Source: Planctomycetota bacterium (lineage in GTDB: Bacteria; Planctomycetota; SKW154). Taken from it: a stretch of 8,037 bases of DNA. This document shows, in pieces, positions 1 to 3,902 of this stretch. The stretch spans positions 1 through 8,037 of the forward strand of contig JAOAAR010000075.1 in assembly GCA_026418755.1 (NCBI GenBank), read 5' to 3'. Position 1 is the first letter of the stretch; the number at the start of each line of letters is the position of its first letter. Below the pieces are notes generated by a model, which was given only the letters and a program-made list of their open reading frames with translations, ran no database searches and was not told the DNA's origin. The translations under genes and the position numbers were made by a program.

Positions 1-238
1 CATCTCCATTCTCCCCGTACTTGAGAGCCCTACCTGTGCCTATAGCAACGACCTTCACTCCTATCCCATACTTCTCGGAAAAGGCAGGTAGAATCACATC
101 AAGCAACCCCGAATCCTCAACGCTTGTCGTCGTTGCAATGGTTATGCTTATCTTCTCCTTTTCTGCCTTTCCACTGCAAGCAGAGCAACCGAGTAAAAAA
201 AACATCAAAATGAACCACCCTGCCCTCCCCAATTCCAT
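1..238 (-). CDS. tupA: TupA-like tungstate ABC transporter substrate-binding lipoprotein, N-terminal part (runs off left edge)
   Basis: The first 79 codons are visible; the rest lies beyond the window. Residues 1-18 form a lipoprotein signal: a short basic/polar start, a hydrophobic stretch, and lipobox LLGC with Cys18 as the lipidation site. The mature start reads ISITIATTTSVEDSGLLDVI, then PAFSEKYGI, VKVVAIGTGRAL and GENGD. This TTTS...DSGLLD...GTG.AL..G.NGD pattern is the hallmark of the TupA/PstS-like tungstate-binding proteins, which bind the oxyanion outside the inner membrane and pass it to TupBC. The TTTS segment (residues 36-39) is expected to line the oxyanion site. The ATG at 238 is preferred because it opens directly into the signal peptide and has GGAG about 11 nt upstream. 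An in-frame ATG at 283 would add 15 residues before the signal. Tungstate rather than molybdate specificity is inferred from family resemblance. Confidence 0.88.
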   Translation of the reverse strand, partial: MELGRAGWFILMFFLLGCSACSGKAEKEKISITIATTTSVEDSGLLDVILPAFSEKYGIGVKVVAIGTGRALKYGENGD

Positions 239-317
239 CTTTTTTAAATCTCCATCTCCTTCTGCCCAAACTGTTATCCACATTCTAAAACAATGCTGTA
301 AAGCATCAAAACCTTTC

Positions 318-347
318 TATAAAAAATCGTGCACTAAGCCAAGACAA
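318..347 (-). promoter_or_regulatory. Candidate sigma70-type promoter upstream of tupA
   Basis: On the minus strand, TTGTCT (347-342) and TTTATA (323-318) are separated by 18 bp, about 80 bp upstream of the preferred tupA start. The boxes are moderate matches only. The alternative is that tupA is transcribed by read-through from the strong tRNA-His promoter, since I see no convincing terminator between the two genes. The stretch 239-411 otherwise shows no gene; a weak 5-bp hairpin at 293-306 is its only other structure. Confidence 0.3.
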
Positions 348-411
348 AGACCTATGCAACCCCATCAGCAGCAATGGACTCAAAAGCAATAGGCAAAGAC
401 AAGCCGAAAAG

Positions 412-488
412 GGGGCGTGGCGGGATTTGAACCCGTGCCCTCTTGATCCACAGTCAAGCGCTCTAAACCAAACTGAGCTACACGCCCC
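412..488 (-). tRNA. tRNA-His (anticodon GTG)
   Basis: The minus strand folds into a full cloverleaf. The acceptor stem is GGGCGTG/CACGCCC. The D arm is GCTC...GAGC with an 11-nt loop containing GG. The anticodon arm is CTTGA-CTGTGGA-TCAAG with anticodon GTG, followed by a 5-nt variable loop and the T arm with loop TTCAAAT. An extra 5' G (488) faces C73 (412), the G-1:C73 pair that is the identity element of histidine tRNA. The 3' CCA is not encoded; the next bases are CTTT, so it must be added enzymatically. The outermost T-stem pair is an A:C mismatch. The gene has its own strong promoter just upstream. Confidence 0.96.
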
Positions 489-499
489 GTCCTCGTGTA

Positions 500-529
500 A
501 ATATATATGGAAACCATAAAAGGTGTCAA
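500..529 (-). promoter_or_regulatory. Strong sigma70-type promoter for tRNA-His
   Basis: A perfect -35 box TTGACA (529-524) is followed by an AT-run giving TATATA (507-502, 16-bp spacer) or TATATT (505-500, 18-bp spacer). The expected transcription start falls near 493, a few bases before the mature tRNA 5' end at 488, so only a short leader would need RNase P removal. A perfect -35 and close spacing fit a highly expressed stable-RNA gene. Confidence 0.8.
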
Positions 530-544
530 GGTTTTTCAGGATGA

Positions 545-566
545 AAGCGACAAGTGCAAATCGCTT
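545..566 (-). terminator. Weak hairpin after the pseudouridine synthase gene
   Basis: AAGCGA (545-550) and TCGCTT (561-566) form a 6-bp stem around a 10-nt loop, 20 bp past the stop codon of the upstream gene and just before the tRNA promoter. No T-run follows on the minus strand, so it is not a classical intrinsic terminator. It may work together with the stronger hairpin at 601-633 or may be incidental. Confidence 0.25.
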
Positions 567-585
567 CTCTGAACTACCCTGTGTT

Positions 586-1329
586 TTACCTGCTGCTAAC
601 ATCGCATGGCTCTCTATTCTTGAGAGATGCGATTTCAGAGTCAGAAAGAGGACGAAATGCACCCACGGGGATTCTCTTGTCAGACAAATGCCCAAGTTTT
701 ACTCTTATTTGTCGTTTTACTTTAAAATTATATTTAGCAAATAGGCGTCTTAAGTGGTTTTTCACTTCATCGGGAGGAGTCGTAACCTCAAGCCAGGAGC
801 CGTTTGCCTCGGAGCGAAGGAGACGGAGGTTTTTGACAGTCAACTTACCATCGGAGCACCAAGCACCTTCTTTCTCTATCTCCCTAAGTATCTGAGAAGA
901 AGTCTTAGGAACAACGAGAATACGATAAACACTACTCAGACTGTTGAAGGGACGATTAAGCAGATTGGCTACTTCGCCATCGTTTGTGAGAAGAAGGAGC
1001 CCCTCTGCACTTTTGTCAAGCCCCTTGACAGGAATAAGCCTTTCTGGAATCTCTTTCAAGAACTGAAAAATCCCCTTCTCAGCATTTTTGTCGAGAGTTA
1101 CCGTATAACCGCGGGGCTTGTAGAAAAGGTAATAAACTTTAGAAGACGGCAACACTCGCTTCCCATTGACAGTGACCGTATCCTTTTCGGGATTTACTGT
1201 TGTGCCCAACTTTGTTATCAACTTCCCGTTAACAGCAACCGAGCCTTCGAGAATGAGTTTTTCTCCTCCCCGTCGGGATGTGATTCCTGAATCCGCTAAG
1301 TACTTCTGAAGACGAACTCTTTTTTCCAT
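586..1329 (-). CDS. RsuA/RluB-family rRNA pseudouridine synthase, divergent active-site motifs
   Basis: The 247-aa protein has the RsuA/RluB layout. An N-terminal S4 RNA-binding domain (about residues 5-55, LQKYLADSGITSRRGGEK then GSVAVNGK) is followed by YKPRGY at 70-75 and the catalytic segment GLDKSAEGLLLLTNDGE at 103-119, with Asp105 as the expected catalytic residue. These enzymes convert a specific uridine of 16S or 23S rRNA to pseudouridine in the cytoplasm. Two family motifs are altered. The Arg of the usual RLD is Gly104's neighbour-equivalent here (the sequence reads KGLD), and the C-terminal EGR.RQ.RRM motif is replaced by PPDEVKNHLRRLF (185-197). Tyr135 in VYRILV corresponds to the conserved motif Tyr. 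The ATG at 1329 has AAAGG 6 nt upstream. The gene is last in a tight operon, 30 bp after the 122-aa lipoprotein gene. Family assignment is firm; target site and activity are uncertain. Confidence 0.88.
   Translation of the reverse strand: MEKRVRLQKYLADSGITSRRGGEKLILEGSVAVNGKLITKLGTTVNPEKDTVTVNGKRVLPSSKVYYLFYKPRGYTVTLDKNAEKGIFQFLKEIPERLIPVKGLDKSAEGLLLLTNDGEVANLLNRPFNSLSSVYRILVVPKTSSQILREIEKEGAWCSDGKLTVKNLRLLRSEANGSWLEVTTPPDEVKNHLRRLFAKYNFKVKRQIRVKLGHLSDKRIPVGAFRPLSDSEIASLKNREPCDVSSR
601..633 (-). repeat. 12-bp-stem inverted repeat within the 3' end of the pseudouridine synthase gene
   Basis: ATCGCAT (601-607) and ATGCGAT (627-633) are perfect complements. Inside them CTCTC (610-614) pairs with GAGAG (622-626) around a 7-nt loop, and the only interruption is a 2-nt GG bulge (608-609). 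It encodes part of the last dozen residues of the protein and ends 12 bp before the stop codon. No T-run follows, so it is better read as an RNA hairpin protecting or punctuating the operon's 3' end, or as chance, than as a standard terminator. Confidence 0.55.
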
Positions 1330-1359
1330 TCATGACCTTTCTAAAAATGGCAAGATGGA

Positions 1360-1728
1360 CTAAGGAAACTTGGGTGGAAGAGGCATAAACAGAATAGTCG
1401 TCTCCTCACTTGCTTCCACGACCCTGAGCAGTTTAGCGATGTTTTCGCGCTGGTAGTCAAATGCAGCATAAGAGAGTTCTTTAAGAAGAATCAATCTGGC
1501 AGAAGCATATCTGTCGAGAGCGGTAAGGAGCAGACTGCGACGTGACTGAGGATAGTAAGTCCTAAGAGCGCGTTTAGCAATCTCATCTCCTTCGCTGATT
1601 AAGTTAACGGCGACATCAAGAGGGTGAACATACTCCTCTGCCCTCTGAGAAGACTTACCACTTGAGCGGCAGCCGCACAGGAAAAGCGCTATTACAGCAA
1701 GCGATAAGAATAGGCAAATTTTCTTCAT
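1360..1728 (-). CDS. Small lipoprotein with one TPR-like helical module (paralogue of the 130-aa lipoprotein)
   Basis: I do not recognise a named family for this 122-aa protein. Residues 1-20 are a lipoprotein signal: basic MKK, a hydrophobic core, and lipobox LCGC with Cys20. A short polar linker leads to a helical segment, residues 40-81, whose spaced residues A.NLI.EG.EI..R.L...LL..AL..Y..A..IL match the 130-aa lipoprotein upstream without a gap (19 of 42 identical by eye). The tail is helical, then hydrophobic and proline-rich (ILFMPLPPKFP). The start overlaps its neighbour's end: one base separates the TGA of the 206-aa gene from this ATG, and AGGA lies about 9 nt upstream inside that gene, so translation is probably coupled. 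The likely place is the periplasmic face of a membrane; partner and function are unknown. Confidence 0.8.
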   Translation of the reverse strand: MKKICLFLSLAVIALFLCGCRSSGKSSQRAEEYVHPLDVAVNLISEGDEIAKRALRTYYPQSRRSLLLTALDRYASARLILLKELSYAAFDYQRENIAKLLRVVEASEETTILFMPLPPKFP

Positions 1729-1729
1729 T

Positions 1730-2350
1730 TCACTCTTTCCTCAATTGAACAATCAATTCGTTCAGTGATTGAGCATCTATCTCCCATTTGTCTCTTTGCC
1801 CTTCTTGAAGTTGAGGGAGTTCGCCTACTCTCCTCTTATAATCGTAAATCTCGCGCATAGCCTCGTAGATAATGGCAGCTGAGAGGGCGTAAATCGTACA
1901 TTCCTCGAGAACAAAGCGTTTCGGGTCACCGCCAGAATCCTTTACCGCCACATACTCCTCATTGTAGATTCTCTCAGCCTCGCTCCCCAACCTTAAAGCA
2001 TGGTCGTGTATAATCTTGACAGGAATGTCACATGATTCCTGATAGAGTTTGTCCACCGCCGCTACTACCTCTTGAGTCGTCTTCTCAACCCTTGGAATCT
2101 TGTACTCTTTCGCTATTTTTTTCGCTTCAAGTAACTTCCCCTTCAGTTTCTCAACCATCCCCTCATATGCTTTAAAGTCAGGAGTATCAGGGTGAGTTAT
2201 TTTAGGCGGCTTGACAGATGTCCCTTTCACCGCCACAACAACCACTATTATGACGACAACAAGCGGAACAAAGAGGAGAAAAAGAACAGCCTTAGAGCGT
2301 GGCTTCCCCTCTGCTGATTCTTTCTGACTATCATCCGTTCTGCTATTCAT
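1730..2350 (-). CDS. Single-pass membrane protein with periplasmic helical domain, function unknown
   Basis: The 206-aa protein starts with a charged, Lys/Glu-rich cytoplasmic tail of about 20 residues. One very hydrophobic segment follows (21-42, rich in Val/Ile/Leu), then a linker with prolines (about 48-58) and a mostly helical, charged domain to the C-terminus. That domain has two cysteines (107 and 151) and no motif I recognise. N-in topology is inferred from the KPRSK run before the membrane segment. The ATG at 2350 was chosen because a near-perfect ribosome site GGGAGGG (2364-2358) sits 7 nt upstream. A start at 2404 would add 18 residues and overlap the upstream gene. It is the third gene of the operon, 19 bp after the 130-aa lipoprotein gene, and probably works with the anchored proteins around it. 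Confidence 0.82.
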   Translation of the reverse strand: MNSRTDDSQKESAEGKPRSKAVLFLLFVPLVVVIIVVVVAVKGTSVKPPKITHPDTPDFKAYEGMVEKLKGKLLEAKKIAKEYKIPRVEKTTQEVVAAVDKLYQESCDIPVKIIHDHALRLGSEAERIYNEEYVAVKDSGGDPKRFVLEECTIYALSAAIIYEAMREIYDYKRRVGELPQLQEGQRDKWEIDAQSLNELIVQLRKE

Positions 2351-2357
2351 CTTGTGT

Positions 2358-2364
2358 CCCTCCC
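2358..2364 (-). promoter_or_regulatory. Ribosome binding site fixing the start of the 206-aa gene
   Basis: GGGAGGG with 7 nt to the ATG at 2350 is the clearest Shine-Dalgarno site in the window. It argues against the upstream in-frame start at 2404, which lies inside the preceding gene. Confidence 0.75.
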
Positions 2365-2369
2365 TCTTT

Positions 2370-2762
2370 TCACCTATCAGTGATTCCTTTCGAAAAACCT
2401 GCATCTTTTTTGCGCATTACCAAAAGAGAATGGAGTTCTGAGATTTTCGGATACTCTGACACATCATATTCTGCTTCTAACCGAGTGAGAATCTTTTCCG
2501 CTTCTTCATACTTTGCGAGAGCAGAGTTGAGCAACCTGTCCCGTTCAAACTGGTCGGCGATGTTCAAGGTACGGCAGTATATTTCGTAACCTTCGTCAAT
2601 GAGATTTCTCGCCTCCTCGATGCGGGCATAAGGTGGTGGATTTCCCGCCTTCCTGACAGGTTGCGGATTTTCTACCACAGTCTCGTCATCTGATGAACCG
2701 CAACATCCCGCAGTAACAAAAACTAATCCTATAACAATCGTCAAAAACATCTCGCTTTTCAT
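2370..2762 (-). CDS. Small lipoprotein with one TPR-like helical module (paralogue of the 122-aa lipoprotein)
   Basis: This 130-aa protein has a lipoprotein signal ending in VTAGC, with Cys20 as the lipidation site; Thr at -3 is tolerated though not the usual Leu. An acidic and proline-rich linker follows (about 25-45). Residues 51-92 are an amphipathic two-helix segment with A.NLI.EG.EI..R.L and LL..AL.KY.EA.KIL, a TPR-like pattern, and align ungapped with residues 40-81 of the 122-aa lipoprotein. The C-terminus is charged. AGGAG sits 7 nt before the ATG at 2762. It is the second gene of the operon, 27 bp after the 189-aa gene. A single such module is too short for a TPR superhelix, so it may bind a partner or oligomerise with its paralogues. 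That role is inference; no function can be assigned. Confidence 0.82.
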   Translation of the reverse strand: MKSEMFLTIVIGLVFVTAGCCGSSDDETVVENPQPVRKAGNPPPYARIEEARNLIDEGYEIYCRTLNIADQFERDRLLNSALAKYEEAEKILTRLEAEYDVSEYPKISELHSLLVMRKKDAGFSKGITDR

Positions 2763-2789
2763 CTTGCTGCTCCTAATGTTTTTCCCCTT

Positions 2790-3359
2790 TCAATCACCCG
2801 TACCAGCCTGTTTAGCAGCATCGCGTATATCCTCTTCTATTTGGTGAATTTTACTCTGGTAGTTAGAGGGCATATCTTGACCGGCTGACTTATACATCAT
2901 CTCGACATCTGCCCATATCTGACGAGCCCTTTTAAAAAGAGAAATCGCTTCCCTATATTTGGGAGTAGCCTCTATCTTACCCACCTCATAGTCAAGTCTC
3001 TGCGCCTCAAGAAACAGTTTCCCGCCTTCGTTATAAAACGAGTCCGCTTCTGCTTCTCTGCGTCTTACCTGTTCCTCATCCACTTCGGGTCTATAATCTC
3101 TTGTGCTTTCTGGCGATTCTCCTCCGCCGGATGCCGCCACAATAACGATGATAAGAATGAGCGCAATCGCACCGACTATTCCAAAGATAAACTTCGGGTC
3201 TTCCGTTAAACTTTTCTTCTTTTGCGGTACATCTTCATAATAATCCTCGTAGCCTTCCTCGTCACTATGTCCGTGTCCCTTATGCGAACCATAGGAACCA
3301 TAAACTCTGTGCTGACGCCCACTGGATTTTCTTGCTCTGTTGTACCTACTATGCTGCAT
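2790..3359 (-). CDS. Single-pass membrane protein with His/Tyr-rich cytoplasmic tail and TPR-like module
   Basis: The 189-aa protein has an unusual low-complexity N-terminus (1-50): basic and Ser/Arg-rich, then Tyr/Gly/His-rich (GSYGSHKGHGHSDEEGYEDY, 21-40), then KKK. One hydrophobic segment (57-77) is followed by a polar linker and a helical domain. Residues 105-149 resemble the module of the two downstream lipoproteins, with EG near the start and KYREAISLFKRARQIW at 134-149, but carry a 3-residue insertion. The ATG at 3359 is preferred over an in-frame TTG at 3422. The TTG coincides with the -35 box of a good promoter whose expected start site is near 3386, so a transcript from it could not include the TTG. 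The ribosome site is weak (GGGGATAAGAGAG). It is the first gene of the five-gene operon. Function unknown. Confidence 0.78.
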   Translation of the reverse strand: MQHSRYNRARKSSGRQHRVYGSYGSHKGHGHSDEEGYEDYYEDVPQKKKSLTEDPKFIFGIVGAIALILIIVIVAASGGGESPESTRDYRPEVDEEQVRRREAEADSFYNEGGKLFLEAQRLDYEVGKIEATPKYREAISLFKRARQIWADVEMMYKSAGQDMPSNYQSKIHQIEEDIRDAAKQAGTGD

Positions 3360-3392
3360 AACTCTCTTATCCCCACATTCAAAACAAAGATG

Positions 3393-3422
3393 ATTATAGA
3401 ACAACAAAAGGTCAAAATTCAA
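3393..3422 (-). promoter_or_regulatory. Sigma70-type promoter of the five-gene operon
   Basis: TTGAAT (3422-3417) and a perfect TATAAT (3398-3393) are separated by 18 bp, immediately after the smpB stop codon. The predicted start near 3386 gives a leader of about 27 nt to the ATG at 3359. All five genes downstream are on the same strand with gaps of 1 to 30 bp, so this is the likely promoter for the whole set through the pseudouridine synthase gene. Some read-through from smpB is also possible. Confidence 0.65.
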
Positions 3423-3432
3423 GTGCTAAATC

Positions 3433-3888
3433 TCACTTTTTCAATCTTCTCTTGAGTGCGCGTTCAATCTGACGCCTCGCCTCCACCTTCTTAAGCACCT
3501 CGCGTTTATCATAACTCTTTCTTCCCCTACATAATGCCAACTCTACTTTCATCTTTCCTTTGTTGTTGAAATAAACGGAGAGAGGAATAAGAGTCAACCC
3601 CTTCTCACTCAGTTTCTGCTGGAGTCTAATAATCTCTCTTCTATGCAACAAAAGTTTCCTGTCTCTGTTGGGCTTGTGTTGCCTTTTCCCTGCTGGAGGG
3701 TATTCTCCGATATGCATCCCTATTAAAAAAAGTTCCTCTTTTTTGACCCGTGCATAACTCTCCTTGAGAGAGACTCGTCCGAGTCTCGCCGCTTTTACCT
3801 CTGTTCCTGAAAGCACAATCCCTGCTTCAAACTTTTCGAGAATATCATAGTCTTGCCTTGCTTTTGGATTGCTCATCACTAAACGCAT
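3433..3888 (-). CDS. smpB: SsrA-binding protein SmpB
   Basis: SmpB binds tmRNA (SsrA) and delivers it to stalled ribosomes, so that the unfinished peptide is tagged and the ribosome released. The 151-aa length is normal for the family. Conserved blocks appear in order: NPKARQDYDILEKFEAGIVL then SGTEVKAARLG (7-37), LKESYAR (41-47), ELFLIGMHI (52-60), NRDRKLLLHRREI (74-86), KGLTLIPLSVYF (96-107), KVELALCRGRKSYDKRE (114-130). A basic tail (RALKRRLKK) follows, which in known structures reaches into the mRNA channel of the ribosome. The ATG at 3888 has AGGA about 12 nt upstream, overlapping the TAG stop of the 825-aa gene, so translation may be coupled. A second ATG four codons in (3876) is possible but lacks a clear ribosome site. 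No ssrA gene is visible in this window. Confidence 0.97.
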   Translation of the reverse strand: MRLVMSNPKARQDYDILEKFEAGIVLSGTEVKAARLGRVSLKESYARVKKEELFLIGMHIGEYPPAGKRQHKPNRDRKLLLHRREIIRLQQKLSEKGLTLIPLSVYFNNKGKMKVELALCRGRKSYDKREVLKKVEARRQIERALKRRLKK

Positions 3889-3902
3889 CTGTTTCTGGCA
3901 TC

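Noticed and set aside
293..306. Hairpin ATGCT-TTAC-AGCAT between tRNA-His and tupA
   Set aside because: Only 5 bp, followed by TGTTTTAG rather than a T-run; too weak to call a terminator.
21..392. 123-codon plus-strand frame
   Set aside because: It is antisense to the tupA start, which has a clear lipoprotein signal and conserved TupA motifs.
306..695. 129-codon minus-strand frame
   Set aside because: It runs through the tRNA-His gene, its promoter and the end of the pseudouridine synthase gene in another frame, so it is not a real gene.
754..1290. 178-codon open frame on the plus strand
   Set aside because: It lies entirely antisense to the well-supported pseudouridine synthase gene and its translation shows no family features.
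3421..3438. Hairpin AAGTG/CACTT overlapping the smpB stop
   Set aside because: A 5-bp AT-rich stem with an 8-nt loop and no clean T-run; it more likely just overlaps the promoter -35 region.
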